A stretch of 64,000 nucleotides of DNA from assembly GCA_016195815.1 (NCBI GenBank), contig JACPYX010000007.1, positions 1 through 64,000 of the forward strand, written 5' to 3'. The stretch comes from Chloroflexota bacterium (GTDB lineage: Bacteria > Chloroflexota > Anaerolineae > Anaerolineales > Villigracilaceae). The notes beneath the pieces are model-generated. The model ran no database searches. It saw nothing but the letters and a program-made list of their open reading frames with translations, and was not told the DNA's origin. Positions 16,650-24,535 of this stretch are shown here, piece by piece. Both the position numbers and the translations under genes were made by a program. Each line of letters begins with the position of its first letter. The stretch's first letter is position 1.

Positions 16650-18146
16650 TTATTTTGTACCTACGATTCCCGTGCTGACAACATCACCGGGCTGAAGGCC
16701 GGATTTGACCTCGGCATTCACTACATCTTGCAGGCCAATCGTGACTGCGGTCAGATTCAATTTTCCATTTTTAACCACAAAGACTGTGTATTGACCGGCA
16801 GATATTTCGCGCAGAGCGGCCACCGGAACCAGGACGGCGTTTTGCGCGTCGCCTGCAATGATCTCTACTGCGGCACTCATTCCGAGAAGCAGGTTCTCGG
16901 AGGTAGGATCGAGTTCCACCACTCCGCTGACTGCTGATGTGCCCGATGAAGTGACCAAAGCCGGATCAACCTCGACGACCTTTCCGGTCAAAGTTAAATT
17001 TGGCAGCGCATCAAACACAACGTTCGCTTTGTTCCCAACCGCGAATTTTGCATAATCGGCTTCATCAATATAGGTCTGCACGTACAGTTTGTTTATATCT
17101 GCAACTGTGATGATGGCGCTGCTACCGACAGAATCTCCAAGCTGCGCGCTGACTGCTGTAACCACTCCTGAAAATGGGCTGTAAATCTGCGTGCCATCCA
17201 ATGCTTCCTGCGCCGATTGCAAAGCGAGCTTTGCCTGTTCAAACGTATTCAAATTGATTCCGGTGGCATTGTCGGGGACCGTACCGCCGGTCAGCGCGGC
17301 GAGATACCATTGCGCTTCCTGCACCGAAGCTTGCGCCGTGGCGTAGGCGGCGCGCGCCGCGGCAATGTCGGCATCGGTTGGAGCTTGGATAACCTTGGTC
17401 GCTTGACGTGTAACTGAATTTCGCTGGATTACAGTGAAAGTATTTTTGACGTAACTTTGCGCATACCAGATCATATCTCCCGAAAGGGCGGCTTGTGCGC
17501 TTTTTAGTTTTGATGCGGCACCATCAATTTTCTTTTGCTGGTCGCTTGTGGGAGTTGAGCCGGCCTCAGCTTTTGCCTGATCCAGCGCCTGCTGTGCGTC
17601 AGCTATTTGTTGTTCATCGTAAAACACCCGCGGGCTTATTAAATATATAAACTGATTCTTCGTGCTATACACATTGGATTCGGCTGTTGCCACATCTTGC
17701 TGAGCGGTTGCGATGGACACACTTGATGTCAGGTTTGCCATGGCGCGTTTGGCTTGCAGGAGTTGGATTTGTTGTGAAGTATTGTCTATCTCTGCCAGCA
17801 ACTGGCCTGCCTGCACGCGATCTCCCACCTTGACATTCAGTTTGATCAGTTTTCCGCTCGTCCCAAACCCAAGCTGTACCTGATTGGCGGCAATTAATGT
17901 GCCTGTGCCGCTGGCACTCAGTGTGAGATTGCCGCGCCGAACAATTGCAGTCTGCATGACGGGTTGGGCGGTTGTTTGCTGTGAAGAGCGAACGACTGTC
18001 CCGTAATATATCAATCCCCCGATGACTGCCAGTATAACAAGGCCAGGTACGATAACCCACCATCTCTTCTTTGGATCCTTGATAAGAATGGGAACGCCTT
18101 TAATCTTTGAAAACATGCTTGAGAAAAAGCCAGAGATTTTTGCCAT
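16650..18146 (-). CDS. HlyD/MacA-like membrane fusion adaptor
   Basis: A 498-residue adaptor, first gene of the operon. The transmembrane helix lies at about residues 33-53. It is followed by a split biotinyl-lipoyl-like domain (around 80-120 and 340-375), an alpha-hairpin between them (about 120-330, rich in Ala/Gln and probably coiled coil) and beta-barrel domains to the end. ATG 18146 follows GAAGGA at seven bases; an earlier in-frame ATG at 18176 lacks a site. In a single-membrane cell, such adaptors act with MacB-like permeases without an outer-membrane channel. Confidence 0.9.
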   Translation of the reverse strand: MAKISGFFSSMFSKIKGVPILIKDPKKRWWVIVPGLVILAVIGGLIYYGTVVRSSQQTTAQPVMQTAIVRRGNLTLSASGTGTLIAANQVQLGFGTSGKLIKLNVKVGDRVQAGQLLAEIDNTSQQIQLLQAKRAMANLTSSVSIATAQQDVATAESNVYSTKNQFIYLISPRVFYDEQQIADAQQALDQAKAEAGSTPTSDQQKKIDGAASKLKSAQAALSGDMIWYAQSYVKNTFTVIQRNSVTRQATKVIQAPTDADIAAARAAYATAQASVQEAQWYLAALTGGTVPDNATGINLNTFEQAKLALQSAQEALDGTQIYSPFSGVVTAVSAQLGDSVGSSAIITVADINKLYVQTYIDEADYAKFAVGNKANVVFDALPNLTLTGKVVEVDPALVTSSGTSAVSGVVELDPTSENLLLGMSAAVEIIAGDAQNAVLVPVAALREISAGQYTVFVVKNGKLNLTAVTIGLQDVVNAEVKSGLQPGDVVSTGIVGTK

Positions 18147-18218
18147 AGCCGATTCCTTCTGTGTTGAATTAGTCATAGTGCTAGTCTACCTATATGGACT
18201 AAAACAACAGTTAAAAAA

Positions 18219-18258
18219 GGATGTAAGGAATGTGTAGATTTGGTTATCTTACACATTT
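18219..18258 (-). promoter_or_regulatory. Possible response-regulator binding region upstream of the efflux operon
   Basis: On the plus strand this stretch contains ATGTAAGG, then AATGTGTA, and a little further TTACACATT. These T-G-T-A / T-A-C-A repeats lie about 75-110 bases before the adaptor start, a plausible place for OmpR/PhoB-type direct-repeat binding. The assignment rests only on position and repetition. Confidence 0.25.
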
Positions 18259-18584
18259 GAGTTTTGAACGATAGGAAACACAACAGGCTTCAACAAAGGT
18301 TACAAGACTGCTTATAAATCAGGCCAGGCAATCGTTCAGGCAATCGGAATGGCTCGCCAGCTATTCTCTCCAGCCAATAATTTAGAGTAGAAGACAGAGT
18401 TGTCTCATTGTCATAGTCACAGAGGGGGATGTGAATATTCTGATTCCACCGCGCAAGGACGCGCGTGTGCCGCTCTCAACAAAATGACGCATTTTGGTAT
18501 GTCCCCAAGTTATAAAGTAGCGTGACTTTTCATTCTGACAAATGGATTACACCTGCTTTTTGATTTATGCATCAAAGCCAATCG
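18259..18584. other. Intergenic region with no visible gene
   Basis: About 330 bases between the efflux operon promoter side and the protease-inhibitor end. No open frame with a ribosome site, no tRNA-like fold and no clear repeat was found. It contains a short repeat CAGGCAATCG (near 18325 and 18340). Confidence 0.4.
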
Positions 18585-18612
18585 AAATCGCCGAGGTTCA
18601 ACTCGGCGATTT
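18585..18612 (+). terminator. Hairpin with T-rich tail
   Basis: A perfect 11-bp stem AAATCGCCGAG and complement around the loop GTTCAA, followed on the plus strand by TTATTTATT. It lies just past the end of the minus-strand inhibitor gene, for which it lacks a T tract. It may serve either strand. Confidence 0.55.
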
Positions 18613-18635
18613 ATTTATTGTTGGCTCATGGATTT

Positions 18636-18941
18636 TTATGCGCGTTGGGTACGCGCGCGCAGAGACAAGTCATCGAGTAGTGGTCGCAAAGATTCAGGCG
18701 CGCTCGTGTCGCTGGTGCGGATGGTGTGACTTTGCTGGCCGGTTTCAACAGTAACGGTGTAGGTGAATTCGTCTGGCACGGGGCGTTTGGCAGAGTCCGC
18801 TGGCAGGTTGAAAAAATTTGCATTGGTGAGCAGACCGTTCAAAGTCGAGGCTTGATCCGGCGGCAAGTCATCCAAATTAAGGGTCAGGCTGATCGTGCGT
18901 CCGGTGAATCCGCCTGAGCGTTGAAAGGTGATGCGAGTCAT
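18636..18941 (-). CDS. Emfourin-type inhibitor of M4 metalloprotease
   Basis: A 101-residue protein with the pattern of emfourin, the protealysin inhibitor. It has F-Q-R-S-G-G-F-T-G near the start, N-L-D-D-L-P-P at mid-length, A-N-F-F-N-L-P-A, Y-T-V-T-V-E-T-G, H-T-I-R-T-S-D and the end L-R-P-L-L-D-D-L. There is no signal peptide. The ATG at 18941 overlaps nothing but lies one base after the protease stop, so the two are translationally coupled. Known emfourins block their cognate protealysin-like protease in slow-binding fashion, which would keep it inactive in the cytoplasm. Confidence 0.85.
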   Translation of the reverse strand: MTRITFQRSGGFTGRTISLTLNLDDLPPDQASTLNGLLTNANFFNLPADSAKRPVPDEFTYTVTVETGQQSHTIRTSDTSAPESLRPLLDDLSLRARTQRA

Positions 18942-18942
18942 T

Positions 18943-20100
18943 TTAGCGGGCCAGCCCAAAGATTCGCAGGACGGCTGTCAAGCATCCCGGCCCCGGCTGA
19001 GGTTGTGGTTGAGGAGTAGGTATGCCGCCGCTGGCATTGACTGTGATGCCGACTGCCTGCCAGCCTTTGGCGACCGCGTTTTGTTCAAGGCTTCCCACGC
19101 CATAAATTTCCCCTGCGGTTTGAAATGTAAGATCTGCCGCATTCTGAAAATTGGAATTTGTATTGAGTTTCTCAGACAGGGTCTTGTACCAGATAAGCCC
19201 GGCTTTTTGCCAGGCAAAGCCGCCTATTTCAACCGCAGTCGTATAGAAGGCGCGATTGGGGATTCCAGAGTTAATGTGTACGCCGCCGTTGTCCTCGGTG
19301 GTAGTGACGTATCCGCTCATGGAATCGGGCTGAGGGTCGCGGCCGAGAACTGGATCGTTGTAAGCGGTTCCGGGGGCTTTCATCGAGCGCAGGCCGACGC
19401 CGTTGACGTTGGCTGTCAGCAATCCCTGACCAATGAGCCAGTCGGCCTGGTCTGCTGTTTGCTGGAGTTGATATTGTTTGACGAGCGAGCCAAATACGTC
19501 GGAGAATGATTCGTTGAGTGCGCCGGGCTGGTTCGAATAATTTAGATTGGCCTCATATTGGGTGACGCCGTGCGTGAGTTCGTGGCCGATGACATCAATC
19601 GAAATCGTGAAACGATTGAACAGCCGCTGGGCAGGAGGCAGGTCTTCGTCACCGTCTCCATAAACCATCTGTCCGCCGTCCCAAAAGGCGTTGTCGTAAC
19701 TTTTTTGATAATGGACCGTGGAGTTGAGTTTCAAACCGTTATTGTCAATTGAATTGCGGCCGTACACGCCGTAGTACAGGTCGAAGGTGACGCCGGCGCC
19801 ATCGTATGCTTCATTTACCGCAATGTCTGTTGCAGGAGCGTCGCCCTCGCTGCGGACCAGTGTGCCCGGTAATTGTGAACCTTGCCTGGCATCATAGATG
19901 GCGCGCTGTTTATTCCCGGCCGATGCAGTAGCAGCCATCACTGCGATTCCGGCCTGCCAGGCAGTGCGTTGAGAGCGAATCTGCCCTGACGTTGCAATGG
20001 TCCGCAACGCGAGACTGCGCTGCACAGGGGAGCCGCGCTGGGCGATCTCTTTGAGCATATGCGGCGGGATGATACAGAAGATCGAATGACGGTGAGACAT
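18943..20100 (-). CDS. Protealysin-like M4 metalloprotease
   Basis: A 385-residue thermolysin-family protease. The zinc motif HELTH is at 173-177, with the third ligand Glu197 in N-E-S-F-S-D. The N-terminus is short and has I-I-P-P-H-M-L at 10-16, like the Pro-Pro motif of the short protealysin propeptide, and there is no secretion signal. This is the protealysin branch, not the long-propeptide thermolysins. A Gln/Pro-rich linker and a short Cys-containing tail follow the catalytic domain. The start at 20100 follows AAAGGAG; an upstream in-frame start is less likely. The adjacent emfourin gene supports the assignment. How it leaves the cell is unclear. Confidence 0.9.
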   Translation of the reverse strand: MSHRHSIFCIIPPHMLKEIAQRGSPVQRSLALRTIATSGQIRSQRTAWQAGIAVMAATASAGNKQRAIYDARQGSQLPGTLVRSEGDAPATDIAVNEAYDGAGVTFDLYYGVYGRNSIDNNGLKLNSTVHYQKSYDNAFWDGGQMVYGDGDEDLPPAQRLFNRFTISIDVIGHELTHGVTQYEANLNYSNQPGALNESFSDVFGSLVKQYQLQQTADQADWLIGQGLLTANVNGVGLRSMKAPGTAYNDPVLGRDPQPDSMSGYVTTTEDNGGVHINSGIPNRAFYTTAVEIGGFAWQKAGLIWYKTLSEKLNTNSNFQNAADLTFQTAGEIYGVGSLEQNAVAKGWQAVGITVNASGGIPTPQPQPQPGPGCLTAVLRIFGLAR

Positions 20101-20213
20101 GGCTGCTCCTTTCATCGCGTGCCCAACAAGTAACATTAGTATACGCTTCGCTTATCGAAATTTCAACCCCGCTGTATGTTTTACACAAGGATCGGTTCAT
20201 TCAAACAAGGCTT

Positions 20214-20222
20214 TGATATAAT
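20214..20222 (+). promoter_or_regulatory. Extended -10 promoter of the SH3 lipoprotein gene
   Basis: TGATATAAT is a perfect extended -10 element 35 bases before the ATG. The -35 is poor, as is normal for this promoter class. Confidence 0.6.
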
Positions 20223-20257
20223 ATCGAAGCCAGTCATTCGTTTCGTTGGAGGCAGCC

Positions 20258-20812
20258 ATGCAGACTCGTTTTTTGCGTTTGTTTTTGAGCGGATCGTTGA
20301 TTGCCCTGCTTTTATCGGCGTGTGGTAACAGCGTTTCAACCGCCAACGCGCCCACATCAGATTTGGTGGGAACGATTGTAGCCGCGACTCTATCCGCTTT
20401 GACGGCCTCCGCTTCCAGTCCCGGACCCGAAGCGGGCGCGGCAACGCCCTCAGCCAGCGCGACTGCAAGCGTTTCGCCGTATTCGTCCGCCACCCCAACC
20501 TTTACTCCGACTATATCCGCGGCGACCAGCACCACGCCCTCCGGCCCGCAGAATTCGACTGTGACTACCTCAACATTGTGCTGGCTGGGGCCGGGGACAG
20601 TTTACGAAGTATCAAGCAGTATCCAGAAAGGCACGCGCGTTGAATTGCTCGGGCGCGGCGATATCGGCGGCTGGTGGGTGGTGCGCAACCCGAAATATCG
20701 AGACCCATGCTGGATGCCGGATAAATACCTGCAAGTGGATTCTGGCGTAAATGTATCGGTGATGCCAATCTTCCGCACGCCGCCCACGCCGACGGCGGCT
20801 CCGACGCCATAA
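20258..20812 (+). CDS. Lipoprotein with C-terminal SH3-like domain
   Basis: A 184-residue protein. The signal ends at L-L-S-A-C near residue 22. A long Ser/Thr/Ala/Pro linker follows to about residue 105. The C-terminal 65 residues have the bacterial SH3 pattern: W-L-G-P-G-T-V-Y, G-T-R-V-E-L-L-G-R, G-W-W-V-V and C-W-M, with a likely disulfide between the two Cys. Such domains usually bind peptidoglycan. GGAGG precedes the ATG at 20258. It is monocistronic, with its own promoter and a strong terminator. Confidence 0.85.
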   Translation: MQTRFLRLFLSGSLIALLLSACGNSVSTANAPTSDLVGTIVAATLSALTASASSPGPEAGAATPSASATASVSPYSSATPTFTPTISAATSTTPSGPQNSTVTTSTLCWLGPGTVYEVSSSIQKGTRVELLGRGDIGGWWVVRNPKYRDPCWMPDKYLQVDSGVNVSVMPIFRTPPTPTAAPTP

Positions 20813-20813
20813 T

Positions 20814-20855
20814 AAAAAAAGACGGTCACTTTGAAAAAGTGACCGTCTTTTTTTT
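20814..20855. terminator. Bidirectional hairpin terminator
   Basis: A perfect long stem (A7 plus GACGGTCACTTT and its complement) with the loop GAA, with A and T runs on either side. It serves the SH3 lipoprotein gene and the convergent KAS III-like gene. Confidence 0.95.
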
Positions 20856-22107
20856 AGCCGCTGAGTTCCACTGCCAGCGTATCGTAATAGGTGCCTGCGC
20901 CGAAGCCGTCAATCAAAATGTGATCGCCGGGCTTCATTTGCGGCAGTTGGCGTAAAAAAGCGATCATGTTGGAGGCCGCGCTAACGTTGCCAAATTCGCT
21001 GACCAGCCAGGGCATTTTTAAAAAGATGCCGTCATTTTGAAGATGCTTTTCCTTGAGCTTGTTGATCTTGTAGTTGGCATGATGGACGATGGCCACGGCC
21101 AGCGATTTTCCTTCCATGCCTTTTTGCTCAAGATAAGATTGATAGGAACGATAGACATCCTTGACCACCTGCACGCCGGTGCGCACGAAAAGTTTAACCA
21201 TGCCCATCGGCCCGGCCATTACGATGGATGAGCCGTCCTGTGGTTCGTGCATCAATCCGGCGATGCGGATGTTGTTGACGTTGGTTTGGGTGACGTCTAT
21301 GTTGGTACCTCCGCCCAGGTTCATGCTGGAGTGCGGATAATTCATCTGCACCTGCAGAACGCCCTCCTGGTCGTATGCCTCGACCGATTTTCCCGCCAGG
21401 AATTTCATGGTCTGCCCGGGAATGACGCCGATCACGCCAGCCGCATTGCCGAACAATTGCATGGCGTTCGCATCGTGTGACGTGATGATGAAGCGGCTGA
21501 GCCCTTCGATCCCGCCGACCAGCACTTTTTTACCGCGTAATGATTCGGCGATGTTCTGCGTGAGGTGCGTATTTTCCGGCAGGTCAGGGTTGAGCGCAAG
21601 ATGCAGACTGCTGACCGAGCCATCACAGGCCTTATGCACTGCCACTTTGAGCGCGCTGTCAGGAATGCCTGCGGCCCGTGCAATGCGATCCAGATAATCT
21701 TCCGAGATGGGGGCGCTCATACCGATCAAAACGGCGTCCACCTCGGACGGGTCCCAGCCGCAGGCGCGCGCGGCTTCGCGCAGGAAGCGGGCGCCGATCT
21801 CGACTTCAACCTGTGTGTTTTGCTCCATGGATAATTTTTCGATGTGATGCCGGTTGACGAATCCCAGCTCTGACAGGTTCAATCGTTCGCTAGGCGGAAC
21901 GGGATGCCCAAGACGATTTTCCAGTAAGCCTTGCAAGGTCAGGTTGTCATAACTTTTGCCCCACGTGCCGAATACGCCGCCTATCCCAACCTGGCGGTTT
22001 GTTACGCGTGTCATGCCAAATGGAATGCCGTCCCCGACTTCGATCTTTCCTTTTTCTACATCGGCCTGATCGAAGAACGAAGCAGCGTTTTTTGTTTCAG
22101 TGGTCAT
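20854..22107 (-). CDS. KAS III / thiolase-fold acyl condensing enzyme
   Basis: A 417-residue enzyme of the FabH/HMG-CoA-synthase superfamily. Cys161 lies in H-K-A-C-D-G-S. The His of V-H-H-A-N-Y and the Asn of G-N-V-S-A-A-S-N complete the Cys-His-Asn triad. It is longer than FabH (about 320) because of an N-terminal extension and an insert with repeated Asn (T-N-V-N-N-I-R-I-A-G-L). No other fatty-acid gene is adjacent. It could start or prime acyl chains, make a beta-lactone, or act as a ketoacyl-ACP synthase on an unusual donor. CGAAAGGA precedes the ATG. Confidence 0.85.
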   Translation of the reverse strand: MTTETKNAASFFDQADVEKGKIEVGDGIPFGMTRVTNRQVGIGGVFGTWGKSYDNLTLQGLLENRLGHPVPPSERLNLSELGFVNRHHIEKLSMEQNTQVEVEIGARFLREAARACGWDPSEVDAVLIGMSAPISEDYLDRIARAAGIPDSALKVAVHKACDGSVSSLHLALNPDLPENTHLTQNIAESLRGKKVLVGGIEGLSRFIITSHDANAMQLFGNAAGVIGVIPGQTMKFLAGKSVEAYDQEGVLQVQMNYPHSSMNLGGGTNIDVTQTNVNNIRIAGLMHEPQDGSSIVMAGPMGMVKLFVRTGVQVVKDVYRSYQSYLEQKGMEGKSLAVAIVHHANYKINKLKEKHLQNDGIFLKMPWLVSEFGNVSAASNMIAFLRQLPQMKPGDHILIDGFGAGTYYDTLAVELSG

Positions 22108-22252
22108 TGCTAAATCCTTTCGTTTATATCTTCATATAGGGAAACACCGCTGGTGCGGAAAGTTTCTGTAAATGAAAATTCTATAATCAATATACCATGT
22201 TTATATCGTGGCAATTCGAGCGCCGGTAATTGGCCTTGTTCGTGCCGGCTGT

Positions 22253-24094
22253 TTATTCCACCGTTACGCTCTTCGCTAAATTTCTGGGCTGGTCCACATC
22301 CAGGCCGCGGATAGCGGCAATATGATACGCCAGCATTTGCAGCGGCAGAACTGTTACGATGGGAGACAACATCCACGGCGCTTCGGGAACCCATAGAACG
22401 TGATCTGCCATTCCTTCCACCAATTCATCGCCATCAGTCGCCACGGCAATGACCATCCCGCCGCGCGCCTTGGCCTGCTGGATTTGCGAGATCATTTTGT
22501 CGTGCCAGGGGTCTTTTGGTGCAAGACACACCACAGGCATGTTCTGGTCAATCAACGCAATCGGGCCGTGTTTCATCTCGCCCGCCGGATAGCCCTCGGC
22601 GTGGATGTAGGAGATCTCCTTGAGCTTCAACGCGCCCTCATAGGCGATGGGCATGTTGAGGCCGCGTCCAAGATAGAGACAATCGCGGATGTCTTTCAAA
22701 ATATGCGCGACCTTTTCAACTTCAGCTTCGCGCTCCAACGTGCGGCTGACCAGATCGGGCACGAGCCGCAGATCAGAGACGAACGTCTTGCGCGTTTTCT
22801 CGTCAATGACGCCGCGCAGGTCCGCCAGCAAAATCGCCAGCATGTACTGGTCAACCAACGGCGCGGTAAAAGCTTTCGTCGAAGCCACGCCGATTTCGGG
22901 TCCGGTTTGCATCGAGATGAATCCGTCCGCGACGCGCATGGCCTGTGATCCGATCGCGTTGACGATGGCCCACACAACTGCGCCCTTGCGCCGCCCTTCT
23001 TCCATCGCGGCCAGTGTATCCGCTGTTTCGCCAGATTGGCTGATCGCCAGCACGACGGTTCTGTCGTTCAAGATCGGGTCGCTGTATCGGAACTCGGACG
23101 CGATAACAACCTCGACCGGCACGCGCGCAATCTTCTCGATCAGATATTTTCCGACCATGCCTGCATACGCGGCGGTGCCGCAGGCCGTGATATAAATTTT
23201 TTCGATCCTGTTCGCAAACTCTTTGGTGAGTTTCAAATCAGGCAGGCGGATTTCGCCTTTTGCAAAATCAATGCGGCCCGCCAGCGTGTCGGTCAATGCG
23301 CGCACCTGTTCGTGGATTTCTTTTTGCATGAAGTGGCGATACTCGCCTTTTTCAGCGGCTACCGGATCCCACGAAATAATCTGCGCCTGCGGTTTGACGA
23401 TCGCGCCGTCAATCGTTTCTATCTTGACGGCCTCGCGTGTGATGACCGCCATTTGCCGCGATTCCAAAAAGATCACGTTGCGCGTGTGTTCCATGATGGC
23501 GGGCGTGTCGCTGGCTAAATAATTTTCGCCCTCGCCCAGGCCGATTACCACGCCGCCCGCGTTGCCGATGCGCGCCGCCACGATCTTATCCGGCTCGTCG
23601 GCAGACATCAGCACTACCACGTTCGCGCCCTGGATTCGTTTGAATGTTTGCCGCGCGGCTTCCGCCAATCCCATGCCCGCCGCAAGATAATGCTCGACGA
23701 GATGCACGATGGTCTCAGTGTCGGTGTCCGATTGAAACTCAACGCCCTCGGCCGTTAATTCATCCTTCAGTTCAAGGAAATTTTCAACGATGCCGTTTTG
23801 CACCACCACCACGCGCCCGCTCTTTCCAAGAAGCGGATGCGCATTGCGCGCAGACGGCGCGCCGTGCGTGGCCCAGCGTGTGTGACCAATTCCGGGCGCG
23901 CCGTTGATGGGCGACTTGCCGACCAGGTCAATCAATTGGGATAACTTGCCCGCGTCTTTTCTGACCTCGAGCCGGCCGCCATTGACGATGGCGAGTCCAG
24001 CCGAATCATAGCCGCGGTATTCGAGCCTTTTCAGGCCATTGAGGATGATCGGCGTCGCGTCACGCGGCCCGATATATCCGACGATTCCACACAT
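22253..24094 (-). CDS. glmS: Glutamine-fructose-6-phosphate aminotransferase (isomerizing)
   Basis: A 613-residue GlmS. It begins M-C-G-I-V-G-Y-I-G: once Met is removed, the N-terminal Cys is the glutaminase nucleophile. R-L-E-Y-R-G-Y-D-S-A-G and the G-H-T-R-W-A-T-H-G glutamine loop follow. Two SIS sugar-isomerase domains fill about residues 290-600, including S-Q-S-G-E-T-A-D-T, and it ends in the conserved K-S-V-T-V-E. It makes glucosamine-6-phosphate for peptidoglycan and envelope glycans. GGAGG lies close upstream of the ATG. There is no glmS ribozyme in the upstream region that I can recognise. Confidence 0.97.
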   Translation of the reverse strand: MCGIVGYIGPRDATPIILNGLKRLEYRGYDSAGLAIVNGGRLEVRKDAGKLSQLIDLVGKSPINGAPGIGHTRWATHGAPSARNAHPLLGKSGRVVVVQNGIVENFLELKDELTAEGVEFQSDTDTETIVHLVEHYLAAGMGLAEAARQTFKRIQGANVVVLMSADEPDKIVAARIGNAGGVVIGLGEGENYLASDTPAIMEHTRNVIFLESRQMAVITREAVKIETIDGAIVKPQAQIISWDPVAAEKGEYRHFMQKEIHEQVRALTDTLAGRIDFAKGEIRLPDLKLTKEFANRIEKIYITACGTAAYAGMVGKYLIEKIARVPVEVVIASEFRYSDPILNDRTVVLAISQSGETADTLAAMEEGRRKGAVVWAIVNAIGSQAMRVADGFISMQTGPEIGVASTKAFTAPLVDQYMLAILLADLRGVIDEKTRKTFVSDLRLVPDLVSRTLEREAEVEKVAHILKDIRDCLYLGRGLNMPIAYEGALKLKEISYIHAEGYPAGEMKHGPIALIDQNMPVVCLAPKDPWHDKMISQIQQAKARGGMVIAVATDGDELVEGMADHVLWVPEAPWMLSPIVTVLPLQMLAYHIAAIRGLDVDQPRNLAKSVTVE

Positions 24095-24463
24095 GGGGAT
24101 CCTCCAGGTTGATAGATGTCATATATCAAGTGTAATGTGTCAAACCTTGATACCTGACACTTCGATTTGCCATTCTCCGCGTTTTTATCTTTTCCGTTAC
24201 CGGAAAATATTATTGTGGAGTTCATACTGGAGGGAAAGGTAGATCGGGTGATGGTTCACCCGGAGGGCTTCCGCTGATCTTTCGATTTTTTCTCCCCTCA
24301 CCTTACTCTCTCTCGAGAGGGGCGGGGGGAAATTGGCTCCATCTCGCGATGGAGAACCCTCATCCTCGTCACCCTTTGTACTTTCTCAAAGGGCCATGCG
24401 CTGTCTTTCCCAAGTTAATGTATCGGGCCGCCTCCTTTTTATTGGGTGGTGTGATTATAACGT
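24095..24463. repeat. Intergenic block of short palindromic elements
   Basis: No gene is visible. Several hairpins follow one another: CGGGTGA/TCACCCG near 24244-24262; an element at 24291-24331 with the palindrome CTCTCGAGAG followed by GGGGCGGGGG; TCCATC/GATGGA near 24338-24353; and CCCTTTG/CAAAGGG near 24372-24393. The 24291-24331 element resembles the palindrome inserted inside hsdR near 61222-61260. The region carries the upstream side of glmS. Confidence 0.55.
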
Positions 24464-24504
24464 AAAAATATCGCCGGCCATTTTGCAGGCTGGCGATATT
24501 TTTT
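24464..24504 (-). terminator. Terminator of the Tad-like operon
   Basis: A 16-bp stem with one G-T wobble (AAAAATATCGCCGGCC against GGCTGGCGATATTTTT). On the minus strand it is followed by a T run. It lies 32 bases after the last pilus-type gene. Confidence 0.85.
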
Positions 24505-24535
24505 ATTGTGCATGGCCTTATTGCTTCGTTTGCAC

